Shown one piece after another: positions 1-10,477 of a DNA stretch of 64,000 nt (the stretch's first letter is position 1; each line of letters begins with the position of its first letter). Below the pieces are notes generated by a model. The model was not told the DNA's origin. It did not search any database and saw only the letters and a program-made list of their open reading frames with translations. Source of the stretch: Cladosporium sp. IMV 00045. Lineage: Eukaryota > Ascomycota > Dothideomycetes > Cladosporiales > Cladosporiaceae. The stretch is from contig MSJI02000355.1 in NCBI GenBank assembly GCA_001931905.2, forward strand, positions 1 to 64,000, written 5' to 3'. The translations under genes and the position numbers were made by a program.

Positions 1-801
1 AAAGCAAGCTCTCTGCGTGGCATCGTCTATCTTGCGCCATTCTACCTGTGGCTTGCCATCTTCACTCTGCAGCCGCACAAAGAGGAGCGTTTCATGTACC
101 CGGCATATCCAGCCTTGGCTCTGAATGCAGCCGTGGCATTCCACATCATACTTGCAAACCTGGGCTCAACCGACCCGAAGGACCTCATTAGCAAGATTCC
201 GGTCCACCTACGCCTGCTTGGCATCCTGAGCTTTGTCATTGTAGGCTTGGGACTGAGCGCTTTCCGTACCATTGGTACCATGACGGCATATGGCGCGCCT
301 CTTGCCATTTACACGCCGTTGAACGAGCGTGGTCTGGTGACCGAAGGCGACACGCTCTGCCTTGGCAAAGAATGGTATCGCTTCCCTTCGCACTACATTT
401 TGCCCAAAGGCATGCATGCCAAGTTCATTAAGAGCGAATTCTCAGGCCTGCTTCCTGGGGAGTTTGTTGGAGTCGATGACATTATGTCCGGAACTTCGAG
501 AATACCATCGGGTATGAACGACGAAAACAAAGAGGAACTTGACAAATACACAGATCTCAGTCAGTGCACGTTTTTGGTCGACAGCAATCTACCCAGCACT
601 GTTCCAACTTCCCTCGAACCCAATTATATTGGAGACGAGGAGCATTGGGAGAAAGTGCAGTGTTTGCCATTCCTAGATGCAGCTTCGACAGGGCTGCTCG
701 GCAGACTTGGTTGGATTCCCGACACGCCTCTCATCCCAGCAGAGCACCGCCGGGTCTGGGGAGATTACTGTTTGCTGAAACGCAAAACGATCCAACACTG
801 A
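1..801 (+). CDS. ALG9: ALG9-type alpha-1,2-mannosyltransferase, C-terminal part (5' end outside window)
   Basis: Frame 1 is open from base 1 to the stop at 799-801, so this is the 3' part of a gene that begins before the window (266 codons visible). The family (GT22) transfers mannose from dolichyl-phosphate-mannose to the lipid-linked oligosaccharide in the ER lumen. The visible part holds the GT22 HKEERF motif (about residues 26-31 of the fragment), hydrophobic segments after it, and an ALG9-like segment with EWYRFPS, ILP and FIKSEF before a hydrophilic tail. The EWYRFPS/FIKSEF region favours ALG9 over the related ALG12, GPI10 and SMP3. No intron is seen in the visible part. The ER lysine signal sometimes found at the C-terminus is not obvious. 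Confidence 0.85.
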   Translation, partial: KASSLRGIVYLAPFYLWLAIFTLQPHKEERFMYPAYPALALNAAVAFHIILANLGSTDPKDLISKIPVHLRLLGILSFVIVGLGLSAFRTIGTMTAYGAPLAIYTPLNERGLVTEGDTLCLGKEWYRFPSHYILPKGMHAKFIKSEFSGLLPGEFVGVDDIMSGTSRIPSGMNDENKEELDKYTDLSQCTFLVDSNLPSTVPTSLEPNYIGDEEHWEKVQCLPFLDAASTGLLGRLGWIPDTPLIPAEHRRVWGDYCLLKRKTIQH

Positions 802-1139
802 AGTCATATGAGGCGAGTTGCGAGGTTGCAGTTGACGAGCTAGGCTTAGCGAAAGCAGATGGTTGCCGCTTTTGGTGTTCAAAACCCGCCGCAAGCTTTC
901 TAGCTTGAGGGGTCTCCGCATCTTCTTATCGCTACTTTACTGCAATCAATGCAAAAAGTGCACCTATCAACGAAGGTGATACATATGCCGACGAGAAACA
1001 AAATGAACATGTCGTCCAGATCTATAGCCGAGAATATCGACTTTGTATTATCGCTGCCTTCATCTTGCATTTTCTCTGATTCTCACTTTCATCACACAAT
1101 ACGGAATCTGCATCGAACTGGATACATCGCAATTGTCGC
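802..1139. other. Intergenic, ALG9 to DUF3445 gene
   Basis: About 340 bases between two plus-strand genes. Short ORFs here show no recognisable protein features. It must hold the ALG9 3' untranslated region and the promoter of the next gene; I see no clear TATA box or repeat. Confidence 0.5.
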
Positions 1140-2527
1140 ATGGACACGGCTGAGGCTCTAGGCAAGAAAATGGGCACAGACAGGGTCATCAAAGCCATCG
1201 GCGTCAACCATGTAGATAGCGCTCACGTGGTGATCTACGGCGCCATAGTCTTGACCGCGATTCTATACATCGCCGCGAGGCAGATCCGAAAGAAAGTACC
1301 CAAGGCCACTCTTAGCTCACGACCAAGATCGCCGGACCCAGAGAAAACTACAGACAATGGACCAAGTCCTACAGGCAAGCGAGTCAAACCTACCGAAAGA
1401 CCGCCAGGAAGTCAGTCTGCCTCACATATCAATCTACTTGATATACTAACGACCACACAGCCTGGGAACCCAGCGACTTCAAACGACCAACAGCGCCACC
1501 TCACCCAGACCTATCCCCAACCAACATCAGCCCATTACCCTATCGGCCTTTCCGCCACGGCCCGAAATACAACATCACCTTAGGTCTCCGCAACATGGAA
1601 TGGGACGACTGGATCGAGCTCGACAACCACTACATGCGCTTCCACGACGACAAAGCGCGCCGCCTAGCCGAGCGCCAGCACAAATGCGTCAAAGTCGATC
1701 CGGATCCGAGAGTCTACGACGGCACGCTGGAACTTTTGGAAGAACTCACCGGTTACCTCACCGAGCGCTATCCGAACATGTTCAAACGCACTGATGTCGG
1801 ACTTGACAATACGCTCACGGGTGAGAAGTTCGACACGAGAAAGGACCAACTCACCGTAAACGGCAGGAAAGAAGCCCCAATGCAGCTCTCCGCGCGTCTG
1901 ATCCAGGACGATCTAGCCATCATGTTCGAAAAGGAAGACGGGCAGTACTACCTGCTCGCAGGCGCCATCCTCCTCGCCGGTTTCTGGCGCCTCGAAGACA
2001 AATTCGGCATGGTGCTTTCCGAAATCCACACCTCAGGCGACGTCCCGGGCTTCAAAGAAAAACTGGAGAAGAGCATGAAGAGCTTCTTCCGGCGCGTCAA
2101 ACCCGAAGGCCCGGTGCTGCGCAATAACTATTTCATCCAGGTCGACGACGATTTGGCGTGGTCGCCTTCGATCGGGTCCGAGGACTCTGAGGGCATCGGT
2201 TGGTTCACGGCGGAGAAGAACAAGGCTATCAAACACCACTATTTCCGCTCCGAGAGGCAGTCTCTGAGGCGCTTGCCGCGTAGTGGTGGTGTCGTATTCA
2301 CCATCCGCACGTACTTTCATCCGATCACGGAGATTTGCGAGGAGCCTTATGTTCCCGGGAGATTGGCGAGTGCTGTGCGTAGCTGGGGCGATGATGTGGC
2401 GAAGTATAAGGGCAGGGAGAGGTATGGGGACGTTTTGTTGGAGTATCTGGATGGCAAGCATGAGGAGCAGGTTGCTAATGGGCTCGAGGTGGAGAAGGAG
2501 GAGGACGTGAGGAGCTATCCTTGGTGA
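1140..2527 (+). CDS. DUF3445 (heme-dependent oxidative N-demethylase-like) protein, membrane-anchored
   Basis: Two exons, 1140-1410 and 1461-2527, joined by a 50-bp intron (GTCAGT donor, ATACTAACG branch site, ACAG acceptor). The product has 445 residues. Residues about 28-46 form one hydrophobic segment (HVVIYGAIVLTAILYIA), followed by a basic, Pro/Ser-rich linker. The conserved domain starts just after the splice (PYRPFRHGPKYN, then LGLRNMEWDDWIELDN) and runs to the end; its RRLPRSGGVVFTIRTY block is typical of the family. Fungal members are largely uncharacterised; some bacterial relatives are heme-dependent N-demethylases, so an oxidative role at a membrane is an inference. Without splicing, the domain would lose its conserved N-terminal block, which supports the intron. 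Confidence 0.85.
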
Positions 2528-2941
2528 GGATCTGATGCTGCAGAAGATCGCTCGTTGTTGCTTCTGAGCGTTCACATGTAGACTATCGTGTCGATCTGTG
2601 TCAGACGAGATTCTTGTATCTGCAGCTCTTTATCTTGCTCAATCAGAACTCACACGCTGACCGTTCACATGATATCACAAAGTACATGGAATTTCGTTGA
2701 AGAGCATCAAGTTCCCAAGAGTCCGTGTGCACGTTGAAAGCTTTGTATTTCGACCCCGAACACGCCAACAGAATGCAGCTTCTGTACTTTCAGACATCAT
2801 TGCATACTCGGCTAGCTCCTAGAGTCGTTCGAACAATAACGCTCAACCCGCGCTCTCTAAGCCCAGCGTGTCAATCAGATCATAATTATACGCCAGATTA
2901 TCAATTTCGAGCCCTTTGGCGCCCCGATACGACCTCGACGC
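2528..2941. other. Intergenic between convergent genes
   Basis: About 410 bases between the 3' ends of the DUF3445 gene (plus) and a hypothetical gene (minus). It is moderately AT-rich; no gene, repeat or RNA is evident. Confidence 0.5.
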
Positions 2942-3712
2942 TCACTCAGAGCGCTCCCAATAGATATCCACGGCTGTCAGCTTTTCCCGCCTAGAGTTGC
3001 CGACAATGTCGTCGTCCTCGGGGAAGGCGAGGTTTGCCAGCATATCGACTGCCTCGCTATCGAGCACCAGACAGACCTTGTAACGAACCGGGCCCGGGAA
3101 ATCGTCTTCGGGGCAAATTTCAAGACTTCTGACGTGTGCGCGGAAGCATGCTTGCACGCGGTCGAGCGATGCGCCATCGAGAGCTTCTTCGTCTTCAACA
3201 ACGTCGAACTTCAGGCGATGATACAGCTCCTTGGAATAGGCATTGCCCCACCTTTGGCTCGTGCTCATATGCTGCCGTTGGACTTTGAGCAGATTCTCGA
3301 CGGCGCGCGGCACATTGGCCGTCGTTGTTGGTGCGTAGTCGGTCACGAAGAGAAAGAATCCCCACGTTGGGTCTGAGTGGCCCGGCCTGTCGTCTCCCCG
3401 GTAGTCTACGTTGTGCTCGCGCTCGACGGTCTCAAGAATTTTGTAGTCTTCGTCAGCTTGGAGTGTCGCAGTAGATTGTGGCAGAGCATCATTGTCTTGG
3501 ACTGCGCGAGAGAGCTCTTCAGCGGAAGTGACTCTTTTGTTGTATGTCGGGCGCGGCGCCTGCGCCAAAAGAGCGGGTGGCGAAACGATGCTTTCGCGGT
3601 ACCGAGCGTGACTCCAGAGAGGGATCGGGTGGCGAGGGCGGTCTGAATGCTGAGCTGACTCTGCCTGCCATGATATTCGAGATAGGTAGTATTGATCAAG
3701 GGAGTCAGACAA
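2942..3712 (-). CDS. Conserved-looking fungal hypothetical protein
   Basis: A single open frame of 256 residues on the minus strand. I do not recognise a named domain. The middle (about residues 115-150) has the pattern WGFFLFVTDYAPTT followed by VPRAVENLL, which resembles short ascomycete hypotheticals known only from predicted proteomes (inference from memory of the pattern, not a search). The C-terminal third contains RYKVCLVLDSEAVDML and an acidic stretch; the N-terminus is polar and probably disordered. There is no signal peptide or membrane segment. The start is the first ATG of the open frame. Confidence 0.6.
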   Translation of the reverse strand: MSDSLDQYYLSRISWQAESAQHSDRPRHPIPLWSHARYRESIVSPPALLAQAPRPTYNKRVTSAEELSRAVQDNDALPQSTATLQADEDYKILETVEREHNVDYRGDDRPGHSDPTWGFFLFVTDYAPTTTANVPRAVENLLKVQRQHMSTSQRWGNAYSKELYHRLKFDVVEDEEALDGASLDRVQACFRAHVRSLEICPEDDFPGPVRYKVCLVLDSEAVDMLANLAFPEDDDIVGNSRREKLTAVDIYWERSE

Positions 3713-4219
3713 GGAGTGGCAACTTTGAAGTTAGGAGGTCATTACATTGTTTGATGTTATCAAGTTGAAGAGCAACATTTGGCAATCCCACAGCTCGTCC
3801 ATTATGCCGTGTACATCTCATCACTCTCTAGCTTTTGCAGTCCTCACTTTTCTACACGGCTATCAAAGGAGTCGATATCATCGAAATCGACAGTGCGCTA
3901 ATGTACCTTATGCATCTGATAACTGTCAGGTGGGCATAATAACGCAGGATGTTGATTACTGTACCTTACCCCGCTGCTGCGCTGTGCTTAGAGAGGGGCA
4001 AGATGACATGAAATCCACCCGAGGACGAGAGGAATGTCTCGTACTTTTACAGATATATCAAGCAGCGAGATGATATTTTCGAAATGCCGTTTCCCGCAGA
4101 TTGAACCACTGCGGTGCTCGTTCACGAGTTTTAACATCCATAGTCCATAACCCACACTTGAGCTCACCGAAACAAACCCAAGCCACCAATAAGACCCCAA
4201 AAAGAAAGTAACCTCAACC
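3713..4219. other. Intergenic, divergent promoter region
   Basis: About 500 bases between a minus-strand hypothetical gene and the plus-strand PRISE gene, so it should carry both promoters. A small ORF here has no protein-like features. No clear TATA box. Confidence 0.45.
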
Positions 4220-5651
4220 ATGGGTTCCGAACTCCTTCCCCTGCACAATAACGACATCTTCAAAAACCTCCCCACCTTCTCCCCCGAAATCCAAGGCCTG
4301 AGTGCCATCGTCACAGGAGCCAACGGCATCTCCGGCTTCTTCACCCTGCGCGTCTTGCTACAAAGCCCTCAGCGATGGAGGAAAGTGTGGACTCTGAGTC
4401 GCAGGCCTCCAACGCCTGAAATGATGGCTCTGCTGACGCCGGAGCAGCGCAGCAGGGTCGAGCATGTTGCTGTGGATTTCTTGGAGGCGCCGGAGGCGAT
4501 TGCCAACGTTTTGAAGACGAAGGGTGTCAATGCGGACGCCGTGTTTTTTTATTCGTATTTGCAGCCGAAGACGGAGAAGAAGGGTGCGCATCCTTGGGCG
4601 AATGCGCAGGAGTTGTCGGATGTTAATTGTAGGCGCTCTCCTGTCTCTTCGCTTCATTCGTTGCCAGATCTGACAAGGCGCAACAGCGGCTCTATTCGGC
4701 AACTTCATGGATGCTCTCCCCCTGGCGAACATCCAACCGAAGCGTGTGCTCTTACAAACCGGGGCTAAGAACTATAACGTGAGCTCATTACCCTGCCATC
4801 AGGCTGCTTGTACTAACGTCACGCAGGTCCACCAAGGCCCAGCGCGAACACCATATGTAGAATCCGACCCTCGCGCGTCCCTCGAGCCCAACTTCTACTA
4901 CCCACAAGAAGACAAGCTGTTCGCCTACTGCGAAGCAAACCCCGACACGGACTGGAACATAATCTGCCCGGCGTGGATCATCGGCGCAGTCTCCAACGCC
5001 ACCATGAACGCGCTGCACCCGCTCGCCGTCTACGCAGCCGTGCAGGCCCGCAAAGGCGAGCCCTTGCACTTCCCGGGCGACTACGGTGCTTTCCTAGGCA
5101 TCTGCGAACATAGCACGGCCATGTTGACGGGCTACCTGAGCGAATGGGCGGTGCTGGAAGACAAGTGCCGAAACCAGAAGTTCAACGCCAGCGACGGCTG
5201 TCCACTCCCGAACAACCGTCTCTGGCCCGAATTGGCACGCTGGTACGGCTGTCCGGGCTCGACAGGCCCCGAGCTCGACGAGAGCAAGATCACGACCATC
5301 GACCCAGGCGACGTGCCCACGCCTTTGGGCTACGGACCATCGCACAAGACACGCTATGCGTGGCGACTGGTGGACTGGGCTCAGCGGTCGGAGAACCATG
5401 AGGCGTGGAAGGAGATCATGAGCGAGCACGGGCTGACGCAGGACCCGTTCGAGGACGTCGAAGCGCATTTCACGTACGGCGACGCGGCGGCTTGGGGGCT
5501 GGCGATGCAGCTGAGTATGAACAAGGCGAAGTATTTCGGCTTCACGGGCCATGTGGATACGCTGGAGAGTTTGTTCTGGGCGTATGGCGAGTTGAATAGG
5601 TTGAAGATGTTGCCGCCGTTGAAGGTTGAGAAGGCTAATCCTTTGGTTTGA
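4220..5651 (+). CDS. PRISE-like NAD(P)-dependent reductase (SDR superfamily)
   Basis: Three exons: 4220-4628, 4687-4778 and 4827-5651, with introns of 58 bp (GTAGGC...ACAG) and 48 bp (GTGAGC, TACTAACG branch, GCAG). The product has 441 residues. The nucleotide-binding loop TGANGISG is at about residues 32-39. The PRISE (progesterone 5-beta-reductase/iridoid synthase-like) signatures follow: LLQTGAKNY with the likely catalytic Lys164, and PNFYY with the likely catalytic Tyr192, then the ED pair. Family members reduce enones or related carbonyl compounds with NADPH; the fungal substrate is unknown. The 48-bp intron is a multiple of three, so an unspliced reading also stays open, but it would put 16 extra residues directly after the TGAKNY motif. 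Confidence 0.88.
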
Positions 5652-5971
5652 GGGTGGAAGGGCATGGAGTCTGGGAAGGTGGGTTGAGAGTGATTGGTTC
5701 GATGCGAGTCGCGATACTGGTGATGTTTCTCTGTCGTCCTTAGTATTGTCGATAGTATGATATTCGTAGGTGATTATTGATTTAGCTCGGCTGCTTTCGT
5801 AGCTCAAACATTCGTCGGTGATGCGTTCGGAGACTTCTGCTTCTCGAAGAGTTCCCTGCCGTTGTGAAACCATACCACTTACATGCAGCAAAGGTACAAC
5901 GAGTATCGAAAAAGCTCTGACAAAAAGTAGCTGTGCTGATTGAGACGGCCTTATGCCTCGCAGCTCAAGTC
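5652..5971. other. Intergenic between convergent genes
   Basis: About 320 bases between the PRISE gene and the 3' end of NAA30. No gene or repeat evident. Confidence 0.45.
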
Positions 5972-6870
5972 TCAAAAGTCATCACTCTTCGCCGCTTTCG
6001 AGATATCGAACTTCTCCCCATAGACATCCTGAATCTGCACATTCGCCGCTTGCTGCGCCGCTTGCCTCGCGTATAGGTCCTCTTCCATCAAACCATTCCC
6101 CTGTGCAGCGGCAGGATCTGACATCGGCATGCCGAAGTCTGGAGGGTAGGTCGGTTTCTGCGAAACGCCGGGCTTCAAGTACAAGATGAGGCGGAAAGCC
6201 GTGTTGCCGTTGAGGTAGTATCGGTGCAGGCGTTTTGTGCGGATGAAGCCGAGATTTTCGTAAATTCGAAGGGAGGGGATGTTGTCTACTTCTGTTTCGA
6301 GGGCGATCTGGAGAGACGTTGGGTGAGCGAGTGGCCAAGGGATGTCTTGACAGCATCGAGCTGACAGGCGAAGGTCGAGGCCTCAAAGGGGGCAAACAGA
6401 GGGGAACGAGATAGTCGTACCTCATCGGCATCTTCAGCCTTCATCTTCTCTATCGCCATCTTGACAAGCGACGTTGCAATCCCATGGCCACGGTAATCTT
6501 CTCGTGTGGCGAGCATGGCGATGTAGCCTCGCATTGGTCCGCCGCGATGCGGTTCGAGTTTGCAGACGATGACACCGATGAGGTTGTCTTGGTCATCCAA
6601 AGCCTTGAGAGCGTCAGCAGTGCATAGTGGAAACGTAGTATGCACGGAAACGAGACCAACCATGAAACACAAGTGACCCCATTGATAGAGGAAATATCTG
6701 TAGACGTAGATGCTATAAGGCTCAGAGAGATCTTTCGAGATCAGCTGCTTGATGGTCGGCAGAAAAGGTGATTCCTTCTCTTCGCCATACGGGACATATC
6801 GAAGGTTTGGAGACGCTTTCTTAGGCGTTGATGTCTGCTCTGCAGCAGATGCCGAGGCGTTGTTACTCAT
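5972..6870 (-). CDS. NAA30: N-alpha-acetyltransferase 30, NatC catalytic subunit
   Basis: Three exons on the minus strand: 6870-6661, 6603-6421 and 6307-5972; introns of 57 bp and 113 bp. The product has 242 residues. The GNAT fold is clear: [19 protein letters not shown] before the first intron, the [20 protein letters not shown] block, the acetyl-CoA loop RGHGIA at about residues 108-113, and after the second splice the NatC-like [20 protein letters not shown] and [16 protein letters not shown]. NatC acetylates N-termini of the Met-Leu/Ile/Phe type on nascent chains together with NAA35 and NAA38. The first intron is a multiple of three and ends in AAG. The last about 60 residues are a polar tail beyond the catalytic domain. 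Confidence 0.93.
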
Positions 6871-7265
6871 GAGGCGGGTTTTGTGTCACCTGCTTGATGT
6901 GAGCAGGGTTTTGTTTGATGTGAGCAGGGTTTTGGATAGTACGGGTGTGCTACTCCGAATTAGGTATCAAGGAAGATCCTTATGTTTGATAGCGTCTTCG
7001 TGAAAAGGAGTGAAGTGAAGTATCGTACCATGAACAAATGGCACGTGAAAGGCCGCAGGTGGGCGAGAAACATGTGAAAGCAAGCGGTTGGAGCGCTAGC
7101 AAGCTCAAGCGTCCCTGGTGCAGTGTGACGTTTGGGTGGAATTGGGATGGCGCCTTTAAGGTTGGGTGCTGCGCGTTTTTGTGTTTTCGGATGTGTGTCC
7201 TTTGAATCATAACACTTCTTGCCCTCTACAAAGCATACTGCGCAGGGATCTTCACACAAAGTCCC
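6871..7265. promoter_or_regulatory. Shared divergent promoter interval, NAA30 / LRO1
   Basis: 395 bases separate the two divergent start codons, so both promoters must lie here unless they are inside neighbouring genes. It contains the 21-bp tandem repeat at 6894-6935. No strong TATA box is seen. Confidence 0.5.
6894..6935. repeat. 21-bp tandem repeat, two copies
   Basis: Two adjacent near-identical 21-bp units (TTGATGTGAGCAGGGTTTTG plus one base) lie just upstream of the NAA30 start, in the divergent NAA30/LRO1 promoter interval. Confidence 0.85.
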
Positions 7266-9322
7266 ATGTCGGACCTTCGAAGACGCATCTTCGGCGTCGG
7301 CACGCCAGACAGCACGCCCAGCAGCTCTCGCGATGCCAGCCCAGCTCCCGCCCGTCCCGGCGACAACGTCTCGGATTATAAGGTCGTGCCATCTAGCGAA
7401 CTAGAAAAAATCGCGAGACGCCGCGCTCGTGGTACCAAGAGACGAAATGCCTGGATTTTCGGTCTGGGAGGCCTGTTCGGCGTGTTGGCCGCTGGCTTCT
7501 TTGCTTCTCCCACCGGCAGCCTGGACAAGCTGGTCGACATGACTGGACTGAGCGATCTCAACCTGGACAGTTTCCTGGACGTTCTCCCCGCTGGTCTGAT
7601 CAAGGATGTGCAGCAGATGCAGGTATGTCGATATTCCCGGCGCGGAAGTGAACCACTTCTTCCTCTTCCGAGCTGATCGTTGACCAAGGTATCTTTGATC
7701 GCAGAGCCAAGAGAAAGAAGCCGTCAATTACGATTCGTTTTCCGTCGGTCTCCATGCTAGAAGTCAGGGCATCGAGGCGAAACACCCAGTCATCATGATC
7801 CCAGGTGTCATCTCAACGGGTCTCGAGAGCTGGGGCACAGAAGAACATTCAAGGCAATACTTCAGAAAGAGGTTGTGGGGCTCTTGGAGCATGATGCGCG
7901 CGTTGGTACTGGACAAGGCTGGATGGAAGAGACACGTTATGCTCGACAAGGATACTGGACTTGATCCGCCTGGCATCAAGCTACGCTCTGCGCAGGGCTT
8001 TGATGCTGCCGATTTCTTCATCACTGGATACTGGATCTGGAACAAAATCCTCGAGAACCTGGCAACCATCGGCTACGACCCTACGAATGCATTCACCGCT
8101 GCTTACGATTGGCGCCTCAACTACATGAACTTGGAGATCAGAGACCAGTATTTCACTCGGTTAAAGAATCACATCGAACTCGGACGAACAGTGAGCGGTC
8201 TCAAGCCGGTTCTTCTAAGCCACAGCATGGGAAGCCAGGTCCTCTACTACTTCTTGCATTGGGTTGAATCGGAGGAGCATGGCGGAGGTGGCCCCAACTG
8301 GGTGAACGACAACATCGAAGCTTGGATCAACATCTCCGGATGCATGCTGGGTGCGCTCAAAGACGTCCCAGCAGTCTTATCAGGCGAGATGAAAGATACC
8401 GCACAGCTCAACGCCTTCGCTGTTTATGGTTTGGAGAAGTTCCTCAGCAAGAATGAGCGCGCGGAGATTTTCCGTGCCATGCCTGGCATCAGCAGTATGC
8501 TTCCGATCGGTGGAAATGCTGTATGGGGCAACTCGACCTGGGCACCAGACGACAGCCCTGGTCAGAACTATACCTATGGCAAGTTCCTCAAGTTCAACCG
8601 AGAGAATGGCCTCGAAGTGCCAGGAGATCTCACTGTCGACGAGACGCTCCCGTACCTGTGGAATAGCACCGAGGACTGGTACTCGCGATCCATCAAGTCC
8701 TCGTACAGCCATGGAGTGGCACACACGAAGCGAGAGGTCGAGGAAAACCAAAGGATACCATCCAAATGGATCAACCCGCTGGAGACAAGACTTCCGAACG
8801 CACCGAACTTCAAGATCTACTGCTTCTACGGTGTCGGCAAACCCACGGAGAGAGCATACTACTACCGTGAAGAGCTTGATCTTCTTCGCAACCAAACATC
8901 AGCCGCCATTGGTATGTCCCGAAGCAAATGCAATGTATACTCTCATGCTCACTACTAACAATTTCGTAGACACCACCATAACCGCCGCCTCAGACGACGT
9001 CGACCACGGCGTGGTCATGGGCGAAGGCGACGGCACCGTCAACCTGCTTTCATCCGGCTACATGTGCAACCGCGGCTGGCGCATGTCTCGCTACAACCCA
9101 GCGCAGATCCCCATCCGCGTGGTTGAGATGAAGCATGAACCCGATGCCTATCACCCTCGCGGTGGCCCCAACACGGGCGACCATGTGGACATTCTGGGTC
9201 GCAGCTCACTGAACGACTTGATTCTGAGAGTGGCGGGCGGCAAAGGCGATCTGATCGAGGAGACGGTCTACTCGAATATCAGAGAGTACTCGGATAAGGT
9301 CAAGATTTGGGACCAGGAATAA
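7266..9322 (+). CDS. LRO1: Phospholipid:diacylglycerol acyltransferase (PDAT)
   Basis: Three exons: 7266-7622, 7705-8911 and 8970-9322; introns of 82 and 58 bp. The product has 638 residues. A cytosolic N-terminus with a basic patch (RRRARGTKRR) precedes one membrane segment at about residues 62-80; the rest is the lumenal LCAT-like alpha/beta hydrolase domain. The nucleophile motif is SHSMGS with Ser293; Asp542 lies in GEGDGTVN and His593 in NTGDHVDILG, completing the triad. The enzyme makes triacylglycerol by moving an acyl group from a phospholipid to diacylglycerol in the ER. The length and order of parts match yeast Lro1. The last 35 or so bases of this gene recur at 11859-11895. Confidence 0.95.
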
Positions 9323-9550
9323 TAATGGATTACCGGTAAGGGCCGATCTCTTAGATAGGAGCATCCTCGGATACATGAAGAATGACATACATTTACTACT
9401 AGCCACATCGTTCTGGTGGTCAAGTTGCAGCGTGTGAGAAGCCTCGATGGCAGACTCGAACATCTCCAGGAATAGAAAGGTCAGGAAGCGGATGCCCTTG
9501 ATATGACAAAACCCAAGTGTTGCGGGCTTCGGTGAACGCGAACGAGTCGA

Positions 9551-9850
9551 TTATGGAGGCCCATGGCCCTTTCGAGTAATATGCGGCGCTGAGGGAGCAG
9601 AGGATTGAGGCTGAAGTTCAGCTCGCGGCCATTTGGTGTTCGAACACGGCAGAACAAAACTCAAGCTGAGACCTGCGTCCAAGAAGGTCCTTGGGTGCTC
9701 CAACAAGAAGGAATCAAGTTCCCGCAAAAAATCATGGAAGGATTCCACTTGGCGATCGGCACCATCTCTTTCCATTTCATACTGCACAGCCTTTGTTAGC
9801 ATCGCTTTTGTGGGGTAACACAACACCTCGTATACCACAATTGGCTCCAT
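9551..9850 (-). CDS. Doubtful small ORF, 99 residues
   Basis: An ATG-started open frame of 99 residues with a protein-like composition (charged helical stretch VESFHDFLRELDSFLLEHP). I recognise no family. Its first about 10 codons (M-E-P-I-V-V-Y-E-V-L) are repeated in inverted orientation on the plus strand from 9888, where they encode M-G-P-N-V-I-Y-E-V-L before the frame closes after 23 codons. That matching coding start on both arms is the main reason to list it. It could be a small gene, a gene remnant or chance. Confidence 0.25.
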   Translation of the reverse strand: MEPIVVYEVLCYPTKAMLTKAVQYEMERDGADRQVESFHDFLRELDSFLLEHPRTFLDAGLSLSFVLPCSNTKWPRAELQPQSSAPSAPHITRKGHGPP

Positions 9851-9917
9851 CCTTTGTGACGAAAGGAATGCCTGGTACGCACAAAGGATGGGGCCAAATG
9901 TGATATACGAGGTCTTG
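9821..9917. repeat. Imperfect inverted repeat, 38-bp arms with 21-bp spacer
   Basis: The left arm (9821-9858) and the reverse complement of the right arm (9880-9917) match at about 34 of 38 positions; the inner 33 bp match at 30. The spacer is 9859-9879. The transcribed strand could fold into a long hairpin. No flanking target-site duplication was recognised. Confidence 0.85.
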
Positions 9918-10019
9918 GATAATAACGCGCGTCATACAGCCACGATAAGATCACGATGAAGGCGACGAAACAGTTTCATCCACGAAAGGTGAGCGCAAAA
10001 CAGTAGGCGACCAAAGGCC

Positions 10020-10026
10020 TATAAGA
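10020..10026 (+). promoter_or_regulatory. TATA-like element
   Basis: TATAAGA lies 105 bases upstream of the start codon of the small secreted protein gene, a plausible spacing for a highly regulated fungal gene with a leader of about 70-80 bases. Confidence 0.5.
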
Positions 10027-10130
10027 GTAGCTTCTCGCATCGTGTTTGCACTATAGAAATCAACCTCATCTAAATTCTCAAGTCCAACCACTACTCAGCG
10101 CAAACGCCTCCAAGCACTTCAACAGCAAAC

Positions 10131-10477
10131 ATGCATTTCGCTACAGCCTTTTCCATCGTCGCCGCCGCCCTGGCGACCACTGCGTCCGCTACACACAAAC
10201 TGGGCAGCAGCTGCAGCGGCAAAGACATTGGCACTTTGGGTTGCTCCAACGACGACTGCACTGTTGTAAGTACCTGCAGCGATTCCCAGCCGTGCCACAT
10301 CTGGGGACGCTACACCATATGTGATTTTATGAGGCAACCGCTGATGTCCTAAAGATCAAGTGCAACCCCTCCGGCAACGGCAATCACTACTGGGAATATG
10401 TCGAGTCTTGCATCGGTATCGAGTGTCACAACGGCGCTTGCAACGATGGCTATCCCAAGGACTCATGCTCTGCTTAA
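10131..10477 (+). CDS. Small secreted cysteine-rich protein (effector-like)
   Basis: Two exons, 10131-10265 and 10355-10477, joined by an 89-bp intron (GTAAGT donor, CTGATG branch-like, AAAG acceptor). The product has only 85 residues. Residues 1-20 form a signal peptide (FSIVAAALATTASA). The mature part has eight cysteines at positions 28, 38, 43, 48, 64, 69, 74 and 83, an even number suited to four disulphides, and is otherwise Gly/Asn/Ser-rich. These are the usual features of small secreted proteins of plant-associated or other host-associated fungi, but no named family is recognised and no activity can be claimed. It sits alone in a rearranged patch. Exon 1 read through the intron would also stay open briefly, but it would lose the cysteine pattern. 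Confidence 0.75.

Larger units (their letters stand above)
9323..10130. other. Intergenic with inverted duplication
   Basis: About 800 bases between LRO1 and the small secreted protein gene. It holds a doubtful small minus-strand ORF (9551-9850) and an inverted repeat (9821-9917). The TATA-like element of the next gene is at 10020. Confidence 0.6.
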
